Of a DNA stretch of 64,000 bases, positions 32,500 to 40,566 are shown piece after piece; the stretch's first letter is position 1, and the number at the start of each line of letters is the position of its first letter. The notes beneath the pieces are model-generated. The model saw nothing but the letters and a program-made list of their open reading frames with translations, ran no database searches and had not been told where the DNA came from. The position numbers and the translations under genes were made by a program. Source of the DNA: Halomonas sp. SSL-5 (lineage in GTDB: Bacteria; Pseudomonadota; Gammaproteobacteria; Pseudomonadales; Halomonadaceae); contig NZ_JAUYWF010000001.1 of assembly GCF_030708455.1 (NCBI RefSeq), positions 1-64,000 of the forward strand. The letters run 5' to 3'.

Positions 32500-33669
32500 A
32501 TGGCATTTCTGACTATCAACGGGCGTAGCGTCGCCTATCGCCTGCTCGGCGCCCAGGCCAACCCCCTGGTGGTGCTGGCGCACCCGCTGGGCATGAGCCA
32601 GGCGGTGTGGGACGACGTGCTGCCGGCGCTGCTGCCGCGCTATCGCGTGCTGACCTGGGACCTGCCCGGCCACGGCGCCAGCCAGGCCTGGGGCGACGGT
32701 GCCATCACCCCGGCCGACCTGGCCGCCGAGGCCCTGGCCCTGGTCGCTCACGCCGGTGTCGAGCGCTTCCACTTCGCCGGTACCTCCATCGGCGGCGTGG
32801 TCGGCCAGGCGCTGATCAGCGAGCACGGCGAGCGCCTGCTCTCTGCCACCCTGACCAACACCGGGGCGGTGATCGGCAACGCCGAGCTTTGGAACACCCG
32901 CGCCGGGCGGGTGCGCCAGGAGGGCCTGGCGGCGATGTCGGAGGAAATCGTTCCGCGCTGGTTCGCCCCGGCCTGCTTCGAGGCCGAGCCGGCCCTGAAG
33001 GCGGGCTGGTGCACCCAGATGGGGCGCGGCGACGACGATGCCTACGCCCTGCTGTGCGAGATGCTGGGGCGCGATACCTTCGATGGCAAGCTGGCCGGGA
33101 AGGGCGTCAAGGTACAGCTGCTGGGTGGCAGCGAGGACCTGGCGACGCCGCCGGCGACCCTGGAGGCCCTGTCAGCCGAGCTCGACGGCGCGCCCCTGGA
33201 GATCCTCGAGGGCGTGGGCCATGTGCCCTCCGTCGAGGTGCCGGGCCTGTTCGCCGCGAAGCTGCTGGCGGTGATGGCCGTGGACCTGGGCGACGTGGGC
33301 GGCAATGGTGTGGACTACGCCACCGGCCTCGAGACCCGCAAGCAGGTGCTGGGCGAGGCCCACGTGGCGCGCTCCACCGAGAACGCCACCTCCCTGGACG
33401 CTCCCTTCCAGCAGATGATCACCCGCCTGGCCTGGGGCGAGCTGTGGAGCAACGAGGACCTGACTCGCCGCGAGCGCAGCATGATCACCACCGGCATCCT
33501 GGCCGCCCTGGGCCGCGAGGAGCTCTCCCTGCATCTCAAGACGGCCAAGCGCATCGGCCTCAGCGAGGCCGAGCTGCGCCAGGTGCTGATGCATGTGGCC
33601 ATCTACGGCGGCGTGCCGGCGGCCAACCATGCCTTCGCCGTGGCCAAGGAGCTGGGCTGGGGCGAGTAG
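32500..33669 (+). CDS. pcaDC: Fused 3-oxoadipate enol-lactonase / 4-carboxymuconolactone decarboxylase
   Basis: A 389-residue fusion. Residues 1-260 are an alpha/beta hydrolase (nucleophile Ser96 in GTSIGG, HPLGMS oxyanion loop, late GHVPSVE histidine), matching PcaD. Residues about 275-385 are a carboxymuconolactone decarboxylase domain (ETRKQVLGEAHV, RSMITTGILAALGR, HVAIYGGVPAANHAF), matching PcaC. Together they turn 4-carboxymuconolactone into 3-oxoadipate in two steps. Fusion in the order D-C is known as PcaL in some bacteria. The lactonase half also serves the catechol branch. Confidence 0.94.
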   Translation: MAFLTINGRSVAYRLLGAQANPLVVLAHPLGMSQAVWDDVLPALLPRYRVLTWDLPGHGASQAWGDGAITPADLAAEALALVAHAGVERFHFAGTSIGGVVGQALISEHGERLLSATLTNTGAVIGNAELWNTRAGRVRQEGLAAMSEEIVPRWFAPACFEAEPALKAGWCTQMGRGDDDAYALLCEMLGRDTFDGKLAGKGVKVQLLGGSEDLATPPATLEALSAELDGAPLEILEGVGHVPSVEVPGLFAAKLLAVMAVDLGDVGGNGVDYATGLETRKQVLGEAHVARSTENATSLDAPFQQMITRLAWGELWSNEDLTRRERSMITTGILAALGREELSLHLKTAKRIGLSEAELRQVLMHVAIYGGVPAANHAFAVAKELGWGE

Positions 33670-33717
33670 CCCCGTTCAGCCGCCGGCATGATCGATGCCC
33701 CTCGGCGGGAGGCCTGA

Positions 33718-34635
33718 ATGCTCAACGCGCGAATCAAGCTCCGCCACCTCCAGGCCTTCCTGGAGGTCGCCCGCCAGCGCAGCTTCGCCCGCGCCGCCGA
33801 GCGGATGTCGATCACTCAGCCGGGTATCTCCAAGACCATCCGCGAGCTCGAGGAGACCATCGGTGCCAGCCTCTTCGAACGCACGCCCCGGGGCGTCTCC
33901 CTGACCCAGGCGGGCCTGACCCTGCTGCGTCACGCCGGTCCGGCGCTGCGTGCCCTGGAAGAGGGCATCGGCGCCGTCGGCGAGGGGCGAACCGATGGTT
34001 GCTGGCTGCGCGTCGGGGCCCTCTCCACGGTGGAGAGCCGGTTGCTGCCGGAGGCGATCCTGCGCTGGCAGGAGGGCATGGAGGGGGAGTGTGGCGTCAA
34101 CGTGGTCACCGGTCCCAGTGCCTTCCTGCTCTCGCGGCTGCGGCGCGGCGAGCTGGACCTGGTGGTGGGGCGCATGACCGAGGCGCGGGAGATCATCGAC
34201 CTCTCCTTCGAGCATCTCTTCTATGAGCGATTGATACTGGTCGTGCGAGGCGGTCACCCGCTCGCCGGGGAGACGCAACTGGCGCCACTGCAGCTGATGC
34301 GCTTCCCCTGGGTGCTGCCGCCCCCGCAGACCACGCTGCGCCAGCAGGTGGACAGTTTCTTCGTGCGCCATGGCCTGGAGCCGCCGGCTCGCCAGCTAGA
34401 GACGCTGTCGCTACCGCTCAGCCGGCACTACGTTCAGGTGAGTGATGCCGTCTGGGTGGCGCCCGAGGAGGCCGCGCGCGAGGCGGTGCGCATGGACAGC
34501 CTGGCCGAACTGGCGCTCTCCCTGGAGCAGCAGGGCGGATCGGTGGGGATGTGCACCAACGCCAGCCTGGCGCCTTCCCTGGCCCTAGAGACCTTCTGCG
34601 AGACACTGCGGGGGATGGCCGCGGATCTCGCATAA
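33718..34635 (+). CDS. pcaQ: LysR-type regulator of protocatechuate genes
   Basis: A 305-residue LysR regulator: winged helix in residues 1-65 (HLQAFLEVARQRSFARAAERM, QPGISKTIRELEETIG) and an effector domain. Its position before pcaHG and the PcaQ-type box overlapping its stop codon support PcaQ. PcaQ proteins activate pca genes in response to 4-carboxymuconolactone or related intermediates. Unlike the common divergent arrangement, it is on the same strand as its target genes. Confidence 0.88.
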   Translation: MLNARIKLRHLQAFLEVARQRSFARAAERMSITQPGISKTIRELEETIGASLFERTPRGVSLTQAGLTLLRHAGPALRALEEGIGAVGEGRTDGCWLRVGALSTVESRLLPEAILRWQEGMEGECGVNVVTGPSAFLLSRLRRGELDLVVGRMTEAREIIDLSFEHLFYERLILVVRGGHPLAGETQLAPLQLMRFPWVLPPPQTTLRQQVDSFFVRHGLEPPARQLETLSLPLSRHYVQVSDAVWVAPEEAAREAVRMDSLAELALSLEQQGGSVGMCTNASLAPSLALETFCETLRGMAADLA

Positions 34636-34647
34636 CCCCTGGGTTAT
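34632..34647. promoter_or_regulatory. PcaQ box before pcaHG
   Basis: ATAACC-CCTG-GGTTAT is a perfect palindrome and matches the ATAACC-N4-GGTTA pattern described for PcaQ in rhizobia. It overlaps the pcaQ stop codon and ends 89 bases before the pcaH ATG. Confidence 0.7.
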
Positions 34648-34736
34648 GAGCAGGGGGCGAGGCGTCAATTGGCAGGCGACATGAATGCCGCCAGACTGAT
34701 CCGGGTCAATGAAATCTCCCAGGAGAAAGGACCGAT

Positions 34737-35465
34737 ATGCAACACGACAACAAGCGATTCGTCGAGCGCGACCGCAACTGGCATCCGCCGGCCTATGCCC
34801 CCGGTTACAAGACCTCCGTGGCGCGCTCCCCGCAGCAAGCGCTGGTCAGCATGCAGAAGCCCACGGTCTCGGAGCTTTCCGGTCCCGACTTCCGGCATCT
34901 GCGCATGGGGCCCCACGACAACGACCTGTTGCTCAACTTTCGCCAGGATCAGAGCCAGGGCCTTCCCCAGGGCGAGCGAATCATCATGTTCGGCCGCGTG
35001 GTCGACCAGTTCGGCAAGCCGGTGCCCCATACCCTGGTGGAGATGTGGCAGGCCAACGCCGGCGGCCGCTATCGCCACAAGAACGACAACTACCTGGCCC
35101 CCCTGGACCCCAACTTCGGTGGCGTCGGCCGCTGCCTGACCGACGATCAGGGCTGGTACCGTTTCCGTACCATCAAGCCGGGCCCCTATCCCTGGCCCAA
35201 CGATCCCAATAGCTGGCGCCCCTCCCACATCCACGTGTCGGTGATGGGGCCGTCGATCTCCACTCGCCTGATCACCCAGATGTATTTCGAGGGGGACCCG
35301 CTGATCCCGCTGTGTCCCATCGTCCACACCCTCAAGGATCCCGAGGCCGTGGAGACCATGATCGGTCGCCTCGACATGGCCCGCAGCAAGCCCATGGACT
35401 GCCTGGCCTATCGCTTCGACCTGGTGGTACGCGGTGAACTGCAGACCTACTTCGAAAATCAGTAA
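34737..35465 (+). CDS. pcaH: Protocatechuate 3,4-dioxygenase beta subunit
   Basis: A 242-residue intradiol dioxygenase subunit with the iron ligands in the expected order: Tyr in GGRYRHKND, Tyr in GPYPWPND and two His in WRPSHIHVS. It carries the catalytic iron and opens protocatechuate to 3-carboxymuconate together with PcaG. AGGAG precedes the ATG, and pcaG follows after 13 bases. Confidence 0.96.
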   Translation: MQHDNKRFVERDRNWHPPAYAPGYKTSVARSPQQALVSMQKPTVSELSGPDFRHLRMGPHDNDLLLNFRQDQSQGLPQGERIIMFGRVVDQFGKPVPHTLVEMWQANAGGRYRHKNDNYLAPLDPNFGGVGRCLTDDQGWYRFRTIKPGPYPWPNDPNSWRPSHIHVSVMGPSISTRLITQMYFEGDPLIPLCPIVHTLKDPEAVETMIGRLDMARSKPMDCLAYRFDLVVRGELQTYFENQ

Positions 35466-35478
35466 CAGGGGTGACGAG

Positions 35479-36111
35479 ATGAACCAGCCGAATTCCCGAC
35501 CCACCAGCGAACTGCTGCTGCGTGAGACCGCCTCCCAGACCGCCGGCCCCTACGTGCATATCGGCCTGGCCCTGGCCGCCGCCGGCAACCCGACCCGCGA
35601 CGAGGAGATCTGGAACGAGATGGCTCGCCCCGAGGCCGAGGGTGAGCATATCGAGGTGGTCGGCACCGTGATCGATGGCAATGGCGACCTGGTCCGCGAT
35701 GCCTTCATCGAGGCCTGGCAGGCCGATGCCAGCGGCGAGTATCAGCACGAGTTCGACCTCGAGAAGCCGTTCAACAGCTTCGGGCGCACCGCCACCACCT
35801 TCGACCACGGCAGCGAGTGGACCCTCGAGACCGTCAAGCCGGGCCCCGTGGTCCACGCCAGCGGTCAGGCCCAGGCGCCGCATATCAACCTGTCGATCTT
35901 CGCCCGCGGCATCAATATTCACCTGCAGACCCGTCTCTACTTCGAGGATGAGGCCGAGGCCAACGCCGCGTGTCCGGTGCTTTCGCGCATCGAGTCACCG
36001 ACCCGCCGCCAGACGCTGATCGCCCGGCGCGAGGAGGTCGACGGCAAGGTGCGCTATCGCCTCGACATTCGCCTGCAGGGCGAGGGTGAAACGGTCTTCT
36101 TCGACTTCTGA
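35479..36111 (+). CDS. pcaG: Protocatechuate 3,4-dioxygenase alpha subunit
   Basis: A 210-residue partner of PcaH with the alpha-subunit pattern: ETASQTAGPYVHIGLA at the start, EAWQADASGEY, and QAPHINLSIFARGI in place of the metal histidines. The start at 35479 follows GGGGTGACGAG and gives a normal alpha-subunit N-terminus; an earlier in-frame ATG lies inside pcaH. Confidence 0.95.
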   Translation: MNQPNSRPTSELLLRETASQTAGPYVHIGLALAAAGNPTRDEEIWNEMARPEAEGEHIEVVGTVIDGNGDLVRDAFIEAWQADASGEYQHEFDLEKPFNSFGRTATTFDHGSEWTLETVKPGPVVHASGQAQAPHINLSIFARGINIHLQTRLYFEDEAEANAACPVLSRIESPTRRQTLIARREEVDGKVRYRLDIRLQGEGETVFFDF

Positions 36112-36147
36112 CCCGGTGCCCTGGACCTCCAGGGTTCCGGTCATCCG

Positions 36148-36167
36148 CGCCGCCCACCGGGGCGGCG
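36148..36167 (+). terminator. Weak hairpin after pcaG
   Basis: CGCCGCCC and GGGCGGCG form a perfect 8-bp stem around ACCG. No T tract follows, so it may attenuate rather than stop transcription into the next gene. Confidence 0.4.
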
Positions 36168-36261
36168 TTCGGCGTCTTCGGCGCCGAGCACACGCCACGG
36201 GGGGAGACGCCCCCTGATGATAATGAGCCACTGTACCGTTGCGGTACGAAGAGAGGTCACC

Positions 36262-37095
36262 ATGTCCAATCCCTGCATCATCTGTGTCGCCATCACCGGC
36301 AGCCTGCCGCGCAAGGAAAACAACCCGGCCGTGCCGATCACCGTCGAGGAGCAGATCGAGAGCACCCAGGCGGCCTTCGAGGCCGGGGCGACCATCGCAC
36401 ACTGCCACGTGCGTAACGACGACCAGACACCCAGCTCCGACCCGGAAAAGTTCGGCCGCCTGCTGGAAGGCCTGAACAAGCACTGCCCCGGCATGATCGT
36501 GCAACTCTCCACCGGCGGTCGTTCCGGGGCCGGTGAGGAGCGCGGCGGCATGCTGCCGCTCAAGCCCGACATGGCCAGCCTCTCGGTGGGCTCCAACAAC
36601 TTCCCCAACCGCGTCTACGAGAACTCGCCCCAGCTGGTCGACTGGCTGGCCGAGGAGATGCTCAAGTACGACATCAAGCCCGAGATCGAGGCCTTCGACC
36701 TGTCGCACATCCACCAGGCGGTCAACCTGTCGAAGCAGGGCAAGCTCAAGGCCCCGCTCTATGTGCAGTTCGTGATGGGCGTGAAGAATGCCATGCCGGC
36801 CGACAAGCCGACCTTCGATTTCTATATCGAGACCCTGAAGCGACTGGCGCCCGATGCCCAGTGGTGCGGCGCCGGTGTCGGTTCCAACCAGCTCAAGCTC
36901 AACGAGTGGTCCATCGCCGCCGGCGGCCATACCCGCACCGGCCTCGAGGACAACGTGCGCCTCGACCGCGACACCCTGGCGCCTTCCAATGCGGCCCTGG
37001 TGGAGCGCGCCGCGGCGCTGTGCGAGAAGTACGAGCGTCCGGTGGCGACCTGGCAGCAGGCCCGCGAGATCCTCGGCCTCGGCCAGCCCGCCTGA
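36262..37095 (+). CDS. Beta-keto acid cleavage enzyme (BKACE, DUF849 family)
   Basis: A 277-residue TIM-barrel enzyme of the 3-keto-5-aminohexanoate cleavage family. It shows the zinc-binding HCH (His47, His49 in AHCHVRND), STGGRSG and the C-terminal EDNVRLDRD region. Family members use acetyl-CoA to cleave a beta-keto acid into acetoacetate and a new acyl-CoA. Placed directly after pcaHG, 3-oxoadipate is the natural candidate substrate, giving succinyl-CoA and acetoacetate. An upstream ATG at 36217 is possible, but 36262 has GAGAGG before it and a normal start. Confidence 0.88.
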   Translation: MSNPCIICVAITGSLPRKENNPAVPITVEEQIESTQAAFEAGATIAHCHVRNDDQTPSSDPEKFGRLLEGLNKHCPGMIVQLSTGGRSGAGEERGGMLPLKPDMASLSVGSNNFPNRVYENSPQLVDWLAEEMLKYDIKPEIEAFDLSHIHQAVNLSKQGKLKAPLYVQFVMGVKNAMPADKPTFDFYIETLKRLAPDAQWCGAGVGSNQLKLNEWSIAAGGHTRTGLEDNVRLDRDTLAPSNAALVERAAALCEKYERPVATWQQAREILGLGQPA

Positions 37096-37114
37096 TCCAT
37101 CTGCATGGGCAGCA

Positions 37115-37143
37115 CGCCGCCTGCCGTCTCACGGCAGGCGGCG
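37115..37143 (+). terminator. Strong hairpin between the BKACE and NTF2-like genes
   Basis: A perfect 13-bp stem CGCCGCCTGCCGT / ACGGCAGGCGGCG with a CTC loop, followed by TTCATGTTATT. It starts 20 bases after the BKACE stop and should end or weaken transcription from the pca operon. Confidence 0.75.
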
Positions 37144-37176
37144 TTCATGTTATTGCGATACCCAGAGGAGAAGAGC

Positions 37177-37575
37177 ATGGGCACGACAGCTGACGAGCGC
37201 ACGCCCGATCATGACGAGATCGTACGCGTGGTGCAGTGCTATGTGGACGGCTTCCAGGGTCGCCTGGACAAGCTCCAGGAAGCCTTCCACGAGGATGCCT
37301 GGATCCTGGCCCTGGATGCCGAGGGCGGCTTCAGCAAGGACCTGATCAGCGACCGCTTCGCGCGCTGGGCGGCCAGCCACCGGCAGGTGCGTGGCCGGGT
37401 GATTCAGGTGACCCAGGCCGGTGAGGTGGCCAGCGTGCTGCTCGGCTTCGACAACACCGAGAACCTGGCGGACTCCTGGGTGGACGTGCTGGCCCTGATC
37501 AAGCTCGACGGCGTCTGGAAGATCACTCACAAGAGTGCCGTGCACAGCAGCCGGGCGGATTGGGCGAAGCCCTGA
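37177..37575 (+). CDS. NTF2-like (lumazine-binding-type) small protein
   Basis: A 132-residue protein with the cone-shaped NTF2-like fold pattern: HDEIVRVVQCYVDGFQGR helix, AFHEDAWI, then beta strands ending DVLALIKLDGVWKITHKS. The family includes isomerases, dehydratases and proteins with no known activity. It is convergent with the sigma54 activator gene (10 bases apart) and follows BKACE, so it could handle a side product of the pca branch. GAGGAGAAG lies before the ATG at 37177. Confidence 0.75.
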   Translation: MGTTADERTPDHDEIVRVVQCYVDGFQGRLDKLQEAFHEDAWILALDAEGGFSKDLISDRFARWAASHRQVRGRVIQVTQAGEVASVLLGFDNTENLADSWVDVLALIKLDGVWKITHKSAVHSSRADWAKP

Positions 37576-37585
37576 CCCCTCGGGA

Positions 37586-39295
37586 TCAGCGCAGGTCGTA
37601 CTTCTTCAGGCGGTAGGCGTAGGCGGGGCGCGTCATGCCCAGTCGGCGGGCAGCGGCGGCAATGTTACCCTGGCTCTCTTCCTGGGCCGCCATCAGCATC
37701 TCCCTCTCGATATCCTCAAGGGTCAGGCCGGCATCGAACAGCGCCTGGATCTGCTGGCGGGGCGTGACTTCCGTGTCAGAGGCGTCTGCCGACGCCGAGA
37801 GTCGGCCACGCTCATCCAGCCCCTGGCCCTTCTCCCGCTGCAGCGTGGGAACCCGGTAGTCGCCGAACAGCGCGCGTTCGGTGATGTGCTTCTGGTCGTC
37901 GGTGAGAATCACCCCGCGCTCGATGCTGTTCTTCAACTCGCGCACGTTGCCGGGCCAGGCGTACTGGGTGATGGCCGATCGCGCCTGGTCGGAGAAGCCC
38001 AGGGTGCGGCGCTGGTAGTGGTGTTCGCAGCGGGCGAGGAAGTGTTCGGCGAGGGCGGGAATATCCTCGTCACGCTCACGCAGAGGGGGAACCGTGAGCG
38101 TGAAGGCATTGAGCCGGAAGAACAGGTCGCGGCGAAAGTGACCCTCCTCGACGCGCTGTAGCAGGTCGGTGTGGGTCGCCGCCACTACCCGCACATCTAC
38201 CTCCTTCACCCCCTGGCCGCCGACTCGCTCGATCTGGTGTTCCTGCAGGGCGCGCAGCAGGGCGGCCTGGGCTCGCGGGGAGAGTTCGGCCAGTTCATCG
38301 AGAAACAGGGTGCCGCCGTGGGCGCGCTCGAAGCGCCCGAGGCGTGATTGGACCGCTCCCGTATAGGCGCCCTTCTCGACGCCGAACAGCTCCGACTCGA
38401 TCAGCTCCGGCGGGATGGCCGCACAGTTGACGGCGATGAAGGGACCCGCGGCGCGCTGGCTCTGCTCGTGGAGGCGGCGAGCGAGGATCTCCTTGCCGGT
38501 GCCCGTCTCGCCGAGCAGCAGCACCGGCACCTCCGCGGCGGCGGCGCTGTCGAGCATGGCCAGCATCTCACGGAAGGCGGGTGCTGCGCCGATGGGGCCC
38601 CAGTCATCCTCGTGCTGACGACGGGTGAGGTCTCCTTCCAGGGTCGCGACTCGCGCCTGCAGCTCATAGAGCTCGTCGATCAAGGGCGCTTCACGCAGCA
38701 CGGCGGAGAAGGCCTGGTGGTCGGGCCACTCCTCGGCAAACTTGCCGATGATGCGACAGCGGGCATCACCACAGCCCAGGCACTCCACTTCCCGATACTG
38801 CACCTCGCGTCCCAGCAACTGGGTGGCATAGCCGGAGGCGTAACCCAGCAGCGTCCAGCATACCGGAATGCTCTGCGTGTCCCGGCCACGCCAGACCTCC
38901 ACCTCGAAGGAACCCTTCCAGACGAACTCGCTGTAGAAGCGGTCGTTCTCCAGGTCGATATCCAGCTGGCCGGGCACCGCCTTGACGTGGCCCTGCAGCG
39001 CGTGCAGCTGCGGGCCCGCCAGGAAGCTGTCGCGCAGCCCGAGCCGCTCGCCGCGCAGGGACTCGCCGAGCTCGGCATCCTGCAGGCCGGAGTAATAGCC
39101 CAGGCGGATGAAGACGCCACGGGCGCGCTCTGCTCCCAGGGTGGTGACGAGCTCGTTGCGAAAGAAGGCCGATGCCTGGAGCGACATCAGAATCATGCGT
39201 TGCTCGCCGAGCCAGATCTGACCCTCTTCCGGGAGGAAGCGCAGGGCATCCATCAGGTCACGGGCGCTGGGGTACTGGGGGGTGCTTGAAGGCAT
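37586..39295 (-). CDS. Sigma54-dependent activator of the DmpR/XylR type
   Basis: A 569-residue activator with three parts: an aromatic-sensing A domain (residues about 1-210; IWLGEQRMILMSLQ and a cysteine-rich V4R end CLGCGDARC), a central AAA+ domain (Walker A GETGTGKE, GAYTGA sigma54-contact loop, LFLDELAEL) and a Fis-type DNA-binding tail (NIAAAARRLGMTRPAYAYRLKKY). The loop reads GAYTGA, not the commoner GAFTGA. DmpR-like proteins sense phenols or cresols directly, so control of the divergent p-cresol genes is likely. The start at 39295 matches the DmpR N-terminal length; an ATG at 39337 would add 14 residues. Confidence 0.92.
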   Translation of the reverse strand: MPSSTPQYPSARDLMDALRFLPEEGQIWLGEQRMILMSLQASAFFRNELVTTLGAERARGVFIRLGYYSGLQDAELGESLRGERLGLRDSFLAGPQLHALQGHVKAVPGQLDIDLENDRFYSEFVWKGSFEVEVWRGRDTQSIPVCWTLLGYASGYATQLLGREVQYREVECLGCGDARCRIIGKFAEEWPDHQAFSAVLREAPLIDELYELQARVATLEGDLTRRQHEDDWGPIGAAPAFREMLAMLDSAAAAEVPVLLLGETGTGKEILARRLHEQSQRAAGPFIAVNCAAIPPELIESELFGVEKGAYTGAVQSRLGRFERAHGGTLFLDELAELSPRAQAALLRALQEHQIERVGGQGVKEVDVRVVAATHTDLLQRVEEGHFRRDLFFRLNAFTLTVPPLRERDEDIPALAEHFLARCEHHYQRRTLGFSDQARSAITQYAWPGNVRELKNSIERGVILTDDQKHITERALFGDYRVPTLQREKGQGLDERGRLSASADASDTEVTPRQQIQALFDAGLTLEDIEREMLMAAQEESQGNIAAAARRLGMTRPAYAYRLKKYDLR

Positions 39296-39406
39296 GGAAA
39301 GCTCGTCGATAAGGCGCGGCGACAGGATATCACCCATGCTGAGTGTGAAGGTGACGCCCAGGATGATGATTTGCGCAGGAGTGATGAAATGGTTAACCGA
39401 TTTTAG

Positions 39407-39430
39407 CGAACGCGTGTTCGTATCGCGAAC
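39407..39430. promoter_or_regulatory. Overlapping palindromes including a PcaR-type site
   Basis: GTTCGTATCGCGAAC (39416-39430) fits the GTTCG-N5-CGAAC pattern. Its left arm also pairs with CGAAC at 39407-39411 across GCGT, making a second palindrome. It lies between the activator gene and pchC, about 55 bases upstream of the sigma54-like element. Confidence 0.6.
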
Positions 39431-39483
39431 TGAAATGCTTGAAGGCTCTCCTAGTGCCCTGAATAACTGGGTTTTTTCAGTTC

Positions 39484-39499
39484 CGGCACGCTTCTTGAC
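39484..39499 (+). promoter_or_regulatory. Sigma54-type promoter candidate for the p-cresol operon
   Basis: CGGCACGCTTCTTGAC matches the -24/-12 pattern TGGCACG-N4-TTGC, except for the first T and the C of the -12 GC. The GG-to-G spacing is right. The same bases also give a perfect TTGACA -35 hexamer (39495-39500), but no good -10 lies at 17 bases, so the sigma54 reading, supported by the divergent DmpR-like gene, is preferred. Confidence 0.5.
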
Positions 39500-39606
39500 A
39501 GGTAAATGGGGCAGGTGTCCGTTGCTAAGCTATTGATTATACTAAGGTCTAACGAGCCGGATTCCTTCGACGACAGCCCATGACGACCAGACGGGTGACA
39601 TTGACC

Positions 39607-39984
39607 ATGCAAAACACAACAACGGTGCCTTCCCGGCACCTCCCCTCACGCACCCTCGGGGCGCTGGCCCTGTTCGGTGCCCTGCTGCTGCCCCCGGTGG
39701 CGGCCAACGCTTCGGAAACCCGCGAGCCCGACGAGGTCTACCGGCAGGTCTGCGCTCACTGCCATGCCCCGGACAAGGCCGTGGGACCCGAGATCACCAT
39801 CGCCTTTCCCGAGGCAGCCTGGGAAGCGCGTGGCAACTACATCCGCAATACGGTGCGCCACGGCCGGGCCGCCATGCCGGCCTTTCGTACGGCCAAGATC
39901 AGCGATGCCGAGCTCGACGGGCTGATCCAGGCGCTGGTCAGCGGCGAGCTGGATGACGCACCCGCCGCGACCGGCGAGGAGTAG
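39607..39984 (+). CDS. pchC: c-type cytochrome subunit of 4-cresol dehydrogenase
   Basis: A 125-residue periplasmic cytochrome with a signal peptide, one haem-binding CAHCH and a likely distal methionine in RAAMPAFR. In p-cresol methylhydroxylase the cytochrome accepts electrons from the flavoprotein PchF. Gene order pchC-pchX-pchF matches Pseudomonas. The ATG at 39607 gives a normal signal peptide; an ATG at 39580 would add nine residues. Confidence 0.88.
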   Translation: MQNTTTVPSRHLPSRTLGALALFGALLLPPVAANASETREPDEVYRQVCAHCHAPDKAVGPEITIAFPEAAWEARGNYIRNTVRHGRAAMPAFRTAKISDAELDGLIQALVSGELDDAPAATGEE

Positions 39985-39988
39985 TGCC

Positions 39989-40534
39989 ATGAACCTGACG
40001 CGTCGACAACTCATGAAGAATAGCCTGCTGCTGGGGGCCGCCATGCCGCTCTCCCTGGGGGCCGCCTGGGCCGCCGACAGCGGGTTCGCCGATGCCCCGG
40101 TGCACGGCCCGATCCGCCTCTATGGCGCCGATCGCTCCACCACCGAGCTGGGGCTGGGGCTGCGCCAGCAGGGCTGGGCCCCCAGCTATGAAGGGCGTCT
40201 CGATCCGCTGGCGCTGAATGCCCAGCCCGCCGGCACCCTGGCGGCTGGCTTTACCGACGAGGCGGGTCTGGTGCTGCTGACCAGTCTGCTGGCCGGTCGC
40301 GGCCGCGTGCTGGCGCTGGGCCGCCACGAGGCGGGACACCACCAGCTGCTGAGTCATCGCGGGCCGTTGGCGGCACCGCTGGCGGCAGAGGCGGGCAGCT
40401 GGCAGGCCGCGCTGGGGCGGGAATATGCCCGCCTGGCGTTGGCGGCGGGTAGCGCACGCCAGACCCGGGATGTCAGGCGTCCGGCCAGCGAGGCCACCGA
40501 CGCCACCGAGCTTAGCTTCCTGGTTCGGCTGTAA
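39989..40534 (+). CDS. pchX: PchX-like exported protein of unknown function
   Basis: A 181-residue protein with a twin-arginine-type signal (TRRQLMKNSLLLGAAMPLSL, cut near AWA-AD), suggesting export in folded form. The rest is alanine- and leucine-rich with no cofactor motif I recognise. It sits between the cytochrome and flavoprotein genes exactly as pchX does in Pseudomonas p-cresol clusters, where its function is also unclear; help in assembling or exporting the flavocytochrome is possible. It starts five bases after pchC. Confidence 0.75.
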   Translation: MNLTRRQLMKNSLLLGAAMPLSLGAAWAADSGFADAPVHGPIRLYGADRSTTELGLGLRQQGWAPSYEGRLDPLALNAQPAGTLAAGFTDEAGLVLLTSLLAGRGRVLALGRHEAGHHQLLSHRGPLAAPLAAEAGSWQAALGREYARLALAAGSARQTRDVRRPASEATDATELSFLVRL

Positions 40535-40566
40535 GCCCCCGAACACAACAATCGAGAGACGACTCC

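Noticed and set aside
32607..34226. A 539-codon plus-strand frame over pcaDC and pcaQ
   Set aside because: The translation is Arg/Gly/Ala-rich without motifs. The overlapping frames encode a full PcaDC fusion and a full LysR protein.
39495..39523. TTGACA as the -35 of a sigma70 promoter for pchC
   Set aside because: No acceptable -10 lies at 16-18 bases. The overlapping sigma54-like element and the divergent DmpR-type gene make the other reading better, although it is not proven.
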